Shown in pieces: positions 26,371-35,238 of a stretch of DNA of 64,000 bases. The notes beneath the pieces are model-generated. The model saw only the letters and a list, made by a program, of their open reading frames with translations. It did no database searches and was not told the DNA's origin. Where the stretch lies: assembly GCA_031272515.1 (NCBI GenBank), contig JAISTR010000043.1:1-64000 (forward strand), read 5' to 3'. The stretch is from Erysipelotrichaceae bacterium (GTDB lineage: Bacteria; Bacillota_I; Bacilli_A; Erysipelotrichales; Erysipelotrichaceae). The position numbers and the translations under genes are program-made. Within the stretch, counting starts at the first letter, position 1, and every line of letters begins with the position of its first letter.

Positions 26371-27098
26371 CAGGCATTCCCCCACTTCAGCCAGATCCGG
26401 TCATCCTTGTCCATGGTATAAACCAAGAGGTTCACCCGAATCAAATCCAAAACAGCCAAAAACGACACAATTCCTTCCTCCAAATCTATGCAGGTATCCA
26501 AGACTTCATCAAAGCTGAAGGCTCTGCTGAAGCCGTCGAAGTGCTGACGAATTTTATAGATGCAATCATCCACTGACCGTTCCGGTTTTGTGACCCTCAC
26601 TGCCAAGGGCAGGCTGGCAACATAGCGGTCCAGGGCTTTGCCCATGGCCTTGGTCAAGTCATAGACGCTGCCGCTGATGTTGTTGAAATCGATGCTGCTA
26701 AGCCACTGCTGGCTGATTGCCTCCATCGGCCTGGATAATTGCTGCAGGCGTTCGCGATAGCGCTCGCCCAGGGTTTCGCTGATCTCCTTGAACTGTTGAT
26801 ACTCCAATAAGCGCCTAACCAGCCGGTCCTTGGGGTCTTCCTCATACTCGCCATCCAGGATTGCTTTCTCCTTTGGTAATAGGCGCCGGCTTTTGTACTC
26901 AATCAAACCGGCCAGTTCGCTGAGGTATTCACTGGCAATCTCCAGGTGCATTTCCTCCATCTGATGCAAAAAGGCCGCATATTGTGTGGTCAGCAGGGTA
27001 ATATCTAACTCAAAAAGGTCCATATTGTTTTTCCGGATCAGATCCAGCATCAGATCCAGCGGACCTTCAAAATCGTTAATCGTTACGGTAAAAGTCAT
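26370..27098 (-). CDS. scpA: Segregation and condensation protein A
   Basis: ScpA is the kleisin of the bacterial condensin complex. The 242-residue protein begins MTFTVTINDFEGPLDLMLDLI and contains YLSELAGLIEYKSRRLLPKE, both typical of the N-terminal Smc-neck-binding domain, with a C-terminal winged helix. Translation is coupled to scpB. A 32-base gap separates it from pdp upstream. Confidence 0.95.
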   Translation of the reverse strand: MTFTVTINDFEGPLDLMLDLIRKNNMDLFELDITLLTTQYAAFLHQMEEMHLEIASEYLSELAGLIEYKSRRLLPKEKAILDGEYEEDPKDRLVRRLLEYQQFKEISETLGERYRERLQQLSRPMEAISQQWLSSIDFNNISGSVYDLTKAMGKALDRYVASLPLAVRVTKPERSVDDCIYKIRQHFDGFSRAFSFDEVLDTCIDLEEGIVSFLAVLDLIRVNLLVYTMDKDDRIWLKWGNA

Positions 27099-27130
27099 CG
27101 TTCTTTCTCGTCCAATTCATTCTAACAAAG

Positions 27131-28429
27131 TCAAATCGTTTTGTAAATTAAGGGCAAGGCTTCACAAGCGCTGTCCTGATAGCCGAAGGCTGCCTGTAAA
27201 CGGCTCAGCCACATTTCATCCAAAGGCTGGTCATGGTAGATACTGCAAAGCAGGTCCCCGGCTTTGACAAAGTCACCGATTTTGTGCGGGACCACCAGGC
27301 CGACCGCATGATTGACCGGGTCCTCCTTTTTCGCTCGCCCTGCTCCCAGCTCCATCGCCAGTATGCCCAGTTCCCTGGAAGCAACCCGGTTGAGCCAGCC
27401 CTCACGGCTGGCATAGACAGGTGTTATTGACTTGGCTTGGGGCAGTCGCTTCGGGTCATCCACAACACCTGGATCGCCACCCTGAGCACTTATCAATTCT
27501 TTCAGCTTCACCAAGGCACTGCCGTCTTCAATCGCCTTTCTTAAAAGGTCTTCCCCTTCTTTGTGATTTTCACAAAGCTTGGCCTGCTGCAGGATGGTCG
27601 CCCCGCTGTAGATGCACAAATCCGTGAAGTCCTTGGGCCCCTGCCCTTTCAGGGTGTCAATGGCTTCTATGACCTCCAGGGCATTGCCAATCGCAAAGCC
27701 CAGGGGCTGATCCATGTTGGAAATCTCCGCCCGGACATCCTTGCCCAGCGACCTGCCAATCGAAATCATCTGTTTTGCCAGGATTTCTGCCTCCTCCTGG
27801 TTTGCCATAAAGGCGCCCTCGCCGACCTTCACATCCAACAGAATCGTATCGCTGCCGCAGGCCAGTTTCTTGGACATGATGCTGGAGGCAATTAACGGAA
27901 TTGATTCCACGGTTGCGGTTACATCCCGCAAGGCATAGAGTTTCTTGTCCGCCGGTACCGAGGTATCGCTTTGACCGATGACGGCAATCCCAATGCGGTT
28001 GACCTGGTCAATCAGTTCCTGGTTGCTTAAGGCAATGCGGTAGCCGGGTATCGATTCGAGCTTGTCCAGGGTACCGCCGGTATGACCCAGGCCGCGCCCG
28101 GACATCTTGGCGATTTTCACACCCTGGCTGGCAACTAACGGCCCCAGGGCCAGGGTGGTCTTGTCCCCCACCCCGCCGGTGGAATGCTTGTCCGCTTTGA
28201 TGCCGGCAATTAGAGAGAGGTCATAGACATCGCCGCTGTCGCGCATGATCATCGTCAAATCGACGGTTTCCCGCTCACTCATGCCATTTAAGACAATCGC
28301 CATCAACAGCGCACTGCTCTGGTATTCCGGAATTTCTTCGCGGACCACGCCGTCGATCCAAAATTGTATTTCTTCCCGCGTCAGTTCTTTTTTATCTTTT
28401 TTCTTTTCTATGATATCCAAGAAACGCAT
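27131..28429 (-). CDS. pdp: Pyrimidine-nucleoside phosphorylase
   Basis: Phosphorolytically cleaves uridine and thymidine to base plus (deoxy)ribose 1-phosphate. The 432-residue protein shows the family signature SGRGLGHTGGTLDKLESIPG and KHSTGGVGDKTTL. Together with deoC and cdd it forms a pyrimidine salvage set. It follows ssb with a terminator in between and is preceded by its own GGAGGG ribosome site. Confidence 0.95.
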   Translation of the reverse strand: MRFLDIIEKKKDKKELTREEIQFWIDGVVREEIPEYQSSALLMAIVLNGMSERETVDLTMIMRDSGDVYDLSLIAGIKADKHSTGGVGDKTTLALGPLVASQGVKIAKMSGRGLGHTGGTLDKLESIPGYRIALSNQELIDQVNRIGIAVIGQSDTSVPADKKLYALRDVTATVESIPLIASSIMSKKLACGSDTILLDVKVGEGAFMANQEEAEILAKQMISIGRSLGKDVRAEISNMDQPLGFAIGNALEVIEAIDTLKGQGPKDFTDLCIYSGATILQQAKLCENHKEGEDLLRKAIEDGSALVKLKELISAQGGDPGVVDDPKRLPQAKSITPVYASREGWLNRVASRELGILAMELGAGRAKKEDPVNHAVGLVVPHKIGDFVKAGDLLCSIYHDQPLDEMWLSRLQAAFGYQDSACEALPLIYKTI

Positions 28430-28478
28430 AGAGAACCCTCCTTGTTAGTGCGTACTCATTATAACGCCAAAGCCAAGC

Positions 28479-28508
28479 AAAAAAAAGAGAACACAGCACT
28501 GTGTTCTC
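28479..28508 (-). terminator. ssb terminator
   Basis: Minus-strand GAGAACACA-GTGC-TGTGTTCTC hairpin (28487-28508) followed by T8, starting at the ssb stop codon. Confidence 0.9.
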
Positions 28509-28827
28509 AGATTCCCGGGGTTAAAAAGGCGACTTTTTCGGCAATGACATCGTAGAAGTACATTTGCGTCCCGTCAGATTTTTCATAGGGCGAGGATTGC
28601 AGGCGGCCCTTGATGGCAACCAGCTGTCCCTTGCGGGCGGTTTCGGTTACCGTCTCCGCCACCCCTTTCCAAAGCGTGATCCGAAACAGGTCGTTTTCAT
28701 AGTTGCCCTCCGGATTCTTGAAGTTGCGCTCCGAGCTGACCAACAGGGTCGCGACCTTGTTGCCGTTGGGGGTTTCCCGCAGGGAGGGCAGCTCCCGGAT
28801 GGTGCCGATGACAATCGTGGTGTTCAT
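28507..28827 (-). CDS. ssb: Short single-stranded DNA-binding protein without acidic tail (SsbB-like)
   Basis: A 106-residue OB-fold protein with the SSB pattern (VIGTIRELPSLRETPNGN, FRITLWKGVAE, GQLVAIKGRLQ). It ends right after the OB fold (EKVAFLTPGI) and lacks the Gly/Pro-rich linker and acidic DDDIPF-type tip that recruit partners. Bacillus SsbB, the competence-specific SSB, is similarly tail-less. ATG 28827 follows GAGGAGGAATTTAAT. Four 11-bp repeats lie just upstream. Confidence 0.85.
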   Translation of the reverse strand: MNTTIVIGTIRELPSLRETPNGNKVATLLVSSERNFKNPEGNYENDLFRITLWKGVAETVTETARKGQLVAIKGRLQSSPYEKSDGTQMYFYDVIAEKVAFLTPGI

Positions 28828-28873
28828 ATTAAATTCCTCCTCGCTATCCAGTATAAAGGAGGTTTTCTTGGTT

Positions 28874-28917
28874 TTTGTCTCAAGTTTGTCCCAAATTTGT
28901 GTCAAATTTGTCTCAAA
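28874..28917. repeat. Four tandem 11-bp repeats upstream of ssb
   Basis: Units TTTGTCTCAAG, TTTGTCCCAAA, TTTGTGTCAAA and TTTGTCTCAAA at 28874, 28885, 28896 and 28907, with exact 11-bp spacing. On the ssb sense strand the core is TTGRGACAAA. A TATACT box lies downstream at about 28850. One turn of helix per unit suggests a cooperative regulator site. Confidence 0.85.
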
Positions 28918-30193
28918 TCTTGCCTAATATTACCAAAGAACTGTGGATATCCTTCACATATTTCAAGCTGTCCACACAGTTATCCACCGTCAGGGCGCGC
29001 GTGATTTTCTGGGTTTCGAAGAAACTCAGGCCGTAGAGATCCGAGCGCAGAATTTCAAAGACGATGGCGGAAGGTTTGTCAAACAAAGACAGGGCATTGC
29101 CCCAGGTACGTTTTTTCAACTGCGCCAAAACCGCAGAATCAACGGGATTTTTCTTCATTTCTTCAATTTGTTTTAAAAGAAAATCGCGCCAGGACTGGGG
29201 ATCGGCTGTTTCGCCAAAGAACATCACATAGCCGTAGTCTTTTCCGATATTGACTTCAAAACCGAAGAATTCATTGATGATTTTTTCATCAATCCACAAT
29301 TGATATTGGGGATTGAGTGTGGAAAACTGCGCCTGCAGCGCACAATTGAGTGCCTGGGCGATGCGCTCCCGCTCAGCCAGGTCACTTTGGGGCAGGTTCA
29401 ATTTAAAGACCAAAGCGCTCTTGGTAGTGGGAATATCAAAGTCAACTTTGACTTCCTTCTTGACGACACTTTCCGGTTCAATCACCGGGAAGCGTCGCAT
29501 GGTGATTGGCTTGCCAAAGTCTTTTTTTGCCTGGTTGGCTTTGATGACCTGCAGGACTTCTTCCGGGTCACAGGGGGTAATCGCCAGAAACTGCATCCGT
29601 GAGGGATGATAATTGCGCTGATGGCAGTCTTCCAGCTCTTTGCGGGTGGTGGATACGACACTGTCGGTCGTACCGCCAACATCGTATTTGAGGGGATGGT
29701 TTTCAAACAGGCAGCTCATCGCTTCCCGATACAGGCGGTAGTTGGGAATCTGCTCATACATCAGAAGCTCCTCGACAATAATCCCCTTCTCCTTCTCAAC
29801 CGAAGCATCATCAATCTGTAAATCCTGCACAAAGTCCAATAGCAGATTGAGCGGTTTTTGGTATTCCGGCGTCGTGATTGTAAAGAAATAGACGGTTTCG
29901 CTCTCGGTGGTAAAGGCATTGACATTGGCTCCCAGGGAATTGAACTTGGAGAGCATATCCTCCTCCGGCTTTTCAAAGAGTTTGTGCTCCAGAAAGTGGG
30001 CAGCCCCCAATGGCACTTCAAAGATGCTGCCATCGGCTTCATTCTGTTTGTAGTCAAAGGCTCCATAGGGTGTCCCGAAGGCAAAGCAGGAGGTCGCAAA
30101 CTCCGGCTTGTGGTAGATTGTAACCTGTAAACCGTTGTCCAGCACTTCCACAATTGCGGATTCGCCGAATTCCGGATGGGTGATGGTTTTCAT
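28913..30193 (-). CDS. M16 family zinc peptidase (YmfH-like), catalytic partner
   Basis: A 426-residue M16B insulinase-like peptidase. The inverted zinc motif HFLEH (residues 65-69) is followed by the distal Glu in EKEKGIIVEELLM. ATG 30193 has GGAGGAATAAA upstream. It overlaps the end region of its neighbour gene by a one-base gap, and the two probably form a heterodimer as in YmfF/YmfH. The substrate is unknown. Its stop codon lies in the first 11-bp repeat before ssb. Confidence 0.88.
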   Translation of the reverse strand: MKTITHPEFGESAIVEVLDNGLQVTIYHKPEFATSCFAFGTPYGAFDYKQNEADGSIFEVPLGAAHFLEHKLFEKPEEDMLSKFNSLGANVNAFTTESETVYFFTITTPEYQKPLNLLLDFVQDLQIDDASVEKEKGIIVEELLMYEQIPNYRLYREAMSCLFENHPLKYDVGGTTDSVVSTTRKELEDCHQRNYHPSRMQFLAITPCDPEEVLQVIKANQAKKDFGKPITMRRFPVIEPESVVKKEVKVDFDIPTTKSALVFKLNLPQSDLAERERIAQALNCALQAQFSTLNPQYQLWIDEKIINEFFGFEVNIGKDYGYVMFFGETADPQSWRDFLLKQIEEMKKNPVDSAVLAQLKKRTWGNALSLFDKPSAIVFEILRSDLYGLSFFETQKITRALTVDNCVDSLKYVKDIHSSLVILGKI

Positions 30194-30194
30194 T

Positions 30195-31418
30195 TTATTC
30201 CTCCTTTTGCGCGGGATCACAAAGCACGGCGACCCCAATCTTTTTGAGCCGGGTAAATACCGAGGTAATCGCTTCGCGGTCTACTTTGGAAATCTGCTTT
30301 ACAATCGCTTCTGGACTGACATCCGTTTTTGTCAGTACTGAATTCAAACCCAGGTTCAGCATTCCGCTGGGCCGGTCAAGGGAAGCGGAGAAGATATCAC
30401 TCATCATTTTCTTGATGATAGCCAAAAGCGAATCATCAAAGTCACCGTTGGCGACTTGCTTTACCAATTGGTCAATCAGGGAAAGTACTTCCGCGATATT
30501 TTTTTTCTGGGTGGCGGTGGAAATGACCAGTACCCCGTCAAAGTTGATGGTGGTGCTGAAAATGGAATAGCAGAGGCTGCGCTTTTCCCGGACTTCACGA
30601 AAGAGCAATGAGACCGGAAACTGTCCCAACAGGGCCGCGGCAACCCGCAAAGCCCAGTAATCGGGACTTTTGACATTGACCGGACCATTATAGAGCACCG
30701 TGATTTCCGCCTGGGTGGTTTTCTTGTCGATGGTAATTGAAGTGACATCGTCTTTTTCAAAGCAATAGGCCGTTTCCAAAAGGTTATGATCCGAAAACGG
30801 CAGGTATTCTTTGGCATAGCCTTCCAGCTGGTCTTGACTCAGCCAGCCGGTAGAAAGCAGGACCACAAAGGTATCTTCAAGCAGCTCTTGATGTACGCGC
30901 TTGAGATCATCCAGACTGAGTGCTTCCACTTCCTCCTGTTCGCCTTCGGCATCAATTTCCAAGGGCTGGTTGGCACCGGCACTTTTGACAGCTTGCGAGC
31001 TGCAGTAAGTAGAGAAGTCCTCTTGTCTTCTGGCAATCGACTGCAGGGCATTGCGCTTGGCTTCCGCAAACACTTCTTCATTTAAGAGCGGACGAAAAAT
31101 CATTTCCTTCAGGGTCGCAAAGATCCCCTGCCATTGTCCTTCCTGGCAAAAACGGTCATCCAAAGCACTCAGCAAAACCTCCATGCATAGCGCTTTGCCA
31201 GTGGTAAAGGTTCTGAAATTGGTGTTGAGCGCATAGAAATTGTCGCTGTTGGCAGTCATTGCCTGCTTGGTGGGAAAAGCAACACAGCGGTCTGAGAGCA
31301 TCCGGGAGAGAACCGTGACTTCAGCCGCTTTTTCTTTACTCAGCGGCCAGAAAAAATAAAGACCCACCGTGTTGTTCTTGAATTTTTCGGTTTGGTAGGC
31401 TTTGATGGGATATGACAT
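30195..31418 (-). CDS. M16 family peptidase-like protein without the zinc motif (YmfF-like)
   Basis: A 407-residue M16-fold protein, first gene of the pair. The region where HxxEH should occur reads LSRMLSDRCVAFPTKQ, so it is the non-catalytic subunit. The C-terminal half keeps M16 features (VAAALLGQFPVSLLFREVREKRSLCYS). ATG 31418 (MSYPIKAYQ) follows AGGAGGTTTTTT. One base separates it from the catalytic partner. Confidence 0.85.
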   Translation of the reverse strand: MSYPIKAYQTEKFKNNTVGLYFFWPLSKEKAAEVTVLSRMLSDRCVAFPTKQAMTANSDNFYALNTNFRTFTTGKALCMEVLLSALDDRFCQEGQWQGIFATLKEMIFRPLLNEEVFAEAKRNALQSIARRQEDFSTYCSSQAVKSAGANQPLEIDAEGEQEEVEALSLDDLKRVHQELLEDTFVVLLSTGWLSQDQLEGYAKEYLPFSDHNLLETAYCFEKDDVTSITIDKKTTQAEITVLYNGPVNVKSPDYWALRVAAALLGQFPVSLLFREVREKRSLCYSIFSTTINFDGVLVISTATQKKNIAEVLSLIDQLVKQVANGDFDDSLLAIIKKMMSDIFSASLDRPSGMLNLGLNSVLTKTDVSPEAIVKQISKVDREAITSVFTRLKKIGVAVLCDPAQKEE

Positions 31419-31510
31419 AAAAAACCTCCTGTACGCTCTATTATAAGCCAAAAGCCGAAGGGATGCGGGAATTGGTGCTTAATTAAAGAAGACGGTAATG
31501 TCCTGGTAAA

Positions 31511-31536
31511 TAAAAGACCAGCCGATTGGCTAGTCT
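31511..31536 (-). terminator. Terminator of the zinc-ribbon membrane protein gene
   Basis: Minus-strand AGACTAGCC-AATC-GGCTGGTCT hairpin followed by TTTATTT. Confidence 0.75.
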
Positions 31537-31566
31537 AAAAGTCACATAAACAATTTTACCGTCTGC

Positions 31567-32073
31567 TCAGACGCTTTTCTTCGCGGCTTCCTTTGCCATT
31601 TTGGCCAGGGCCCGATGACGCAGAACCTGATAGGTCAGCTGTTTGCGGTAAACCAAAAGGCCGATTAACACCAGCGGCCAGATAAAGACGCCGAAAACCA
31701 TCAGCACCGGATAGACGATGGCCGCGGCCTTGTCATTATCAAAGAGGTCCGTAACCCCGCCCGCAAACAAACTGCCGCATAAAAGCGCATCCAGAGCGAT
31801 AAAAAACAGAAAGCCCAGCATGGCCTGCCTTGTCAAGACAAAGCCGGAAAAGGCAAACCAGACAAAGAAACCGCTCATCAATACAAAGATAAAAACCGAA
31901 AACAAAAGACTGCGGTTCGTGACTTTTTTCATCGAGCGAAAACAGTCTTCACATAAACCCACCTTCCGCACCACCACCGAGTCTTCCTTCAGGGTGGTAC
32001 AGGGCACAAATTCGTTGCAGCTGCTGCAGATAAACTGGGGCTCGGCAACGGTGTCAAATTGGTATTTCGTCAT
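31567..32073 (-). CDS. Unrecognised membrane protein with N-terminal zinc ribbon
   Basis: A 168-residue protein not recognised by family. The start MTKYQFDTV at 32073 is followed by two Cys pairs, CSSC (near residue 16) and CEDC (near residue 39), a probable zinc ribbon. Three or four hydrophobic segments follow (LLFSVFIFVLMSGFFVWF, MLGFLFFIALDALLCG, VYPVLMVFGVFIWPLVLIGLLVY), and the C-terminus is basic (AKMAKEAAKKS). It is monocistronic, between the M16 pair and the divergent pncA. No function is assigned. Confidence 0.6.
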   Translation of the reverse strand: MTKYQFDTVAEPQFICSSCNEFVPCTTLKEDSVVVRKVGLCEDCFRSMKKVTNRSLLFSVFIFVLMSGFFVWFAFSGFVLTRQAMLGFLFFIALDALLCGSLFAGGVTDLFDNDKAAAIVYPVLMVFGVFIWPLVLIGLLVYRKQLTYQVLRHRALAKMAKEAAKKSV

Positions 32074-32187
32074 CAGATGACCTCCGTCTGCCCTCTTCTC
32101 TACTCTGACTATAGCATAGAAAATCCGCACCAATATGGGAACAATCCCGCGGTTTTTTGGAATTTCGCAACTGGCGTTTCACATTCT

Positions 32188-32233
32188 TTCACAAGCAATC
32201 TGCTCACAAGTCGCATTCAATCCTCTATAATGA
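32188..32233 (+). promoter_or_regulatory. pncA promoter with TTCACA direct repeats
   Basis: Perfect TATAAT at about 32228-32233, 17 nt downstream of CTCACA. Two further TTCACA copies, 10 bp apart, lie upstream. The same hexamer recurs in the promoters at 56.8-58.7 kb. Confidence 0.5.
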
Positions 32234-32254
32234 ATAAAAAGAAAGCGAGGCTTT

Positions 32255-32824
32255 ATGAAAACACAACCCAAGCCCAAGCGCTTACTGGTGATTGTCGATA
32301 TGGTCAACGGCTTTGTGGAAGCCGGTGCGCTGGCAGATCCGTCAATTCAAAGAATCATGCCCAAAATTATCGAAACAATGAAAGAGTTTCTGGCAGCCAA
32401 AGAGCCGGTCCTGGCCTTTCTCGACGCCCATCAAAGCGATGCCATCGAATTTCAAACCTTCCCGGTACACTGTCTGGATGGTACTCGGGAAAGCGAGCTG
32501 GCAGATGCGCTACTACCCTATCAAGACCAACTGATTCTGGTCAAGAAGAATTCCACCAATGGCTTCTTTGCGCAAGGCTTTCAAGAATACCTCAAGGCAA
32601 ATTTCCCGCTTTCAAAGGTTCTCATCACCGGCTGCTGCACCGATATCTGTGTGCTGCAATTTGCCCTGAGCCTAAAGACCTATTGCAACCAGAATGACTG
32701 GCCGACTCATGTCAGCATCCTCAAGGATGGGGTCGATACCTTTGACTTGCCGGGTCATGATAAAAAAACCTACAACGACTTTGCCCTAAGCCTGCTGGCA
32801 GGGGCCGGCATTGAAATAATCTGA
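32255..32824 (+). CDS. pncA: Nicotinamidase / isochorismatase family hydrolase
   Basis: A 189-residue cysteine hydrolase, probably converting nicotinamide to nicotinate. The catalytic triad is visible: Asp in VIVDMVNGF, Lys in LVKKNSTNG and Cys in ITGCCTDICV. The metal-site Asp-x-His appears in FLDAHQSDA. It is immediately followed by pncB, which uses nicotinate, making a two-gene NAD salvage operon. ATG 32255 follows AAAGCGAGG. Confidence 0.9.
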   Translation: MKTQPKPKRLLVIVDMVNGFVEAGALADPSIQRIMPKIIETMKEFLAAKEPVLAFLDAHQSDAIEFQTFPVHCLDGTRESELADALLPYQDQLILVKKNSTNGFFAQGFQEYLKANFPLSKVLITGCCTDICVLQFALSLKTYCNQNDWPTHVSILKDGVDTFDLPGHDKKTYNDFALSLLAGAGIEII

Positions 32825-32835
32825 AGGAGAATCTT

Positions 32836-34275
32836 ATGGATCAAAACCTGATGCTGGTGACGGACTTCTATGAGTACACCATGGCCTATGCCTACTTTAA
32901 GCAAGGCAAGCAGAATGACATCGCCTACTTTGACATGATTATCCGCACCATCCCCGATGGCGGCGGCTATATGATTTTCAATGGCCTGCATGCCCTGCTC
33001 GACTTTATCAAGCACTTCAAATTTTCAAAGGAACAGATCAACTACCTGCGCTCCACCGGCTATTTTGATGAGGACTTTTTAAGCTATCTGAGCACACTGA
33101 CTTTGTATATTGACCTCTACAGCGTACCAGAGGGCACGCCGGTCTTTGGCAATGAACCCCTGATCACCGTGCGCGGCTCTTATGTCCAGGCCCAGATCAT
33201 CGAGTCAATCCTGCTTCAATTCTGCAATTACTCCACCCTGATAGCCACCAAGGCCTCCCGCATCGTCCGGGCGGCCAAAGGCCGCAGTGTGCTGGAGTTT
33301 GGTGCCAGACGGGCCCAGGGCTATGCCGCTGCCATTGAAGGGGCCAGGGCGGCAATGATCGCCGGCTGCAGCGGCACCTCCAATACCGCTGCCGGCATGC
33401 TCTATGACCTGCCGGTCTCCGGGACCATCGCCCACAGCTACATTCAGCTCTTCGACAATGAATACGACGCCTTTTTACAATATGCGAAGGTCAGCCCGGA
33501 CAACTGTGTCTTTCTGGTGGATACCTACGACACCCTGCGCAGCGGCATCCCCAACGCCATCAAAGTCGCAAAGGAATACCTGATTCCCAATGGCCATAAA
33601 CTAAACGGCATCCGCCTGGACAGCGGGGACTTGGCCTACCTTTCCAAAAAAGCCCGGTCGATGCTGGATGAGGCCGGCTTAGAAGACACCAAGATCGTTG
33701 CCTCCAATTCCCTGGATGAGTTTATCATCGCCGAGCTGATCCGCCAGGATGCGGCCATCGATATCTTTGGCGTCGGTGAAAACCTGATCACCGCGAAGTC
33801 CAATCCAGTCATCGGCGGGGTCTACAAGGTGGTGGCTTATGAGGAAAACGGCGAAGTTATCCCGACGATTAAAATCAGCGACAACGTCGCCAAGATCACC
33901 AACCCCGGCTATAAGAAGCTCTACCGCTTCTATGACCGCCACTCCAAAAAGGCACTGGCGGATCTGATTGCCCTGTGGGATGAGGTCATCCCCCAGGATG
34001 AAATCGAAATCTTTGATCCGCAAGCGCCCTGGAAACGCAAGACCTTGAAAGATTATGAAGTAAGGGAATTGCAGGTACCGGTCTTATTAAATGGCAAACA
34101 GGTCTATGAGTGCCCTTCTACCCAAGAAGTGATTGCTTATCACAAAGAACAGATGGAAACCCTTTGGGAAGAGGTCAAGCGGCAGGTCAATCCCCACCAG
34201 TATTATGTCGACCTCTCACAAGCGCTCTATGACCTCAAGCACCAGCTGTTAAAAGAGCACCAAAGCAAGAAATAA
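32836..34275 (+). CDS. pncB: Nicotinate phosphoribosyltransferase
   Basis: Makes nicotinate mononucleotide from nicotinate and PRPP in the Preiss-Handler route. The 479-residue enzyme starts MDQNLMLVTDFYEYTMAYAY and has the conserved FGARRAQG, GCSGTSN and RLDSGDLAYLS segments. AAGGAG precedes the ATG and the gap from pncA is 11 bases. Its TAA touches the stop of the convergent permease gene, leaving no intergenic base. Confidence 0.95.
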   Translation: MDQNLMLVTDFYEYTMAYAYFKQGKQNDIAYFDMIIRTIPDGGGYMIFNGLHALLDFIKHFKFSKEQINYLRSTGYFDEDFLSYLSTLTLYIDLYSVPEGTPVFGNEPLITVRGSYVQAQIIESILLQFCNYSTLIATKASRIVRAAKGRSVLEFGARRAQGYAAAIEGARAAMIAGCSGTSNTAAGMLYDLPVSGTIAHSYIQLFDNEYDAFLQYAKVSPDNCVFLVDTYDTLRSGIPNAIKVAKEYLIPNGHKLNGIRLDSGDLAYLSKKARSMLDEAGLEDTKIVASNSLDEFIIAELIRQDAAIDIFGVGENLITAKSNPVIGGVYKVVAYEENGEVIPTIKISDNVAKITNPGYKKLYRFYDRHSKKALADLIALWDEVIPQDEIEIFDPQAPWKRKTLKDYEVRELQVPVLLNGKQVYECPSTQEVIAYHKEQMETLWEEVKRQVNPHQYYVDLSQALYDLKHQLLKEHQSKK

Positions 34276-35238
34276 CTAGCGCTGGCCGGGGTCGTAGATC
34301 TGCCCGGCCGCCCTGGGTCCCACCGCCTTGGAGGAAAATAACACCAGGGCAATGATGGTGATGACATAGGGAATCGCATGGAAGAATTCCGAGGGCAGCT
34401 GGTTTAAAAGCGGTATCATATTGGCATAGACCCCCAGCTGCTGGGCAAAGCCGAAGAAAATCCCGGCGCCCAGAGCCCCGAAGGGCTGCCACTTGCCAAA
34501 GATCAAAGCGGCCAGGGAGATAAAGCCCATGCCGTGAATGGAGGAGGCGGTAAACTGGGTATCGGTGGTCAGGACCATCAAAGCCCCGGCCATGCCGCCC
34601 AGAAAGCCGGACGCTAATACCGCAATCGTCCGGATTTTTTCTACCTTGACACCCAGTGAGGCACTGGCCTGCGGGTTTTCCCCGCAGGAGCGAAGGCGCA
34701 AACCAAAGCGGGTCTTGAAGACCACAAACCAGACAATGACCACCAAAACCACCGCCACATAGATGGTCGGGTTGATACCCTGAAAAAGCAGTGGACCGAT
34801 AATCGGGATATCCCCCAATAACGGCACCTTCTTGATGCGGGTGATGCCGGTCGTGAAGGTGTCGGTGCGCTGATGGCCAAAGAGAATCTGGGAAATATAG
34901 ATACAAAGGGCGACCGAGAGCATATTGAGCGCCGCCCCGGCAATGGTCTGATCCGATTTATAGCGGATGGCAGCAATCGCCAGCAATGTGCTAAACAGCA
35001 TGCCCCCGAAAGCCCCGGCCAAAACCGCCACCCAACAGCCCAGACCGCTGCCAAAGCCAGGCACCTTTTCCAAATAGAACAAAAGCGCCGCACTGACAAA
35101 GGCACCGACGGTCATGATGCCCTCCAGGGCGATGTTGGTAATGCCGCTGCGCTCGCTTAAAAGACCGCCCAGGGCACAGATGATAATGGGGGCTGCCACC
35201 ATCAGGGATCCCGGCAGCATCGATAAGAAGGTATTCAT
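34276..35238 (-). CDS. nupQ: Nucleoside ABC transporter permease 2
   Basis: A 320-residue permease of the BMP/nucleoside ABC family (BPD_transp_2), with about eight hydrophobic segments and the motif SERSGITNIALEGIMTVGAF near the N-terminus. It pairs with the upstream permease to form the channel. ATG 35238 (MNTFLSMLPG) overlaps the nupP stop (ATGA). Likely substrates are purine and pyrimidine nucleosides, by similarity to YufQ/NupQ; not proven here. Confidence 0.88.
   Translation of the reverse strand: MNTFLSMLPGSLMVAAPIIICALGGLLSERSGITNIALEGIMTVGAFVSAALLFYLEKVPGFGSGLGCWVAVLAGAFGGMLFSTLLAIAAIRYKSDQTIAGAALNMLSVALCIYISQILFGHQRTDTFTTGITRIKKVPLLGDIPIIGPLLFQGINPTIYVAVVLVVIVWFVVFKTRFGLRLRSCGENPQASASLGVKVEKIRTIAVLASGFLGGMAGALMVLTTDTQFTASSIHGMGFISLAALIFGKWQPFGALGAGIFFGFAQQLGVYANMIPLLNQLPSEFFHAIPYVITIIALVLFSSKAVGPRAAGQIYDPGQR

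Noticed and set aside
28874-28917. Tandem repeats as a CRISPR fragment
   Set aside because: The units are 11 bp and contiguous, with no spacers and no cas genes.
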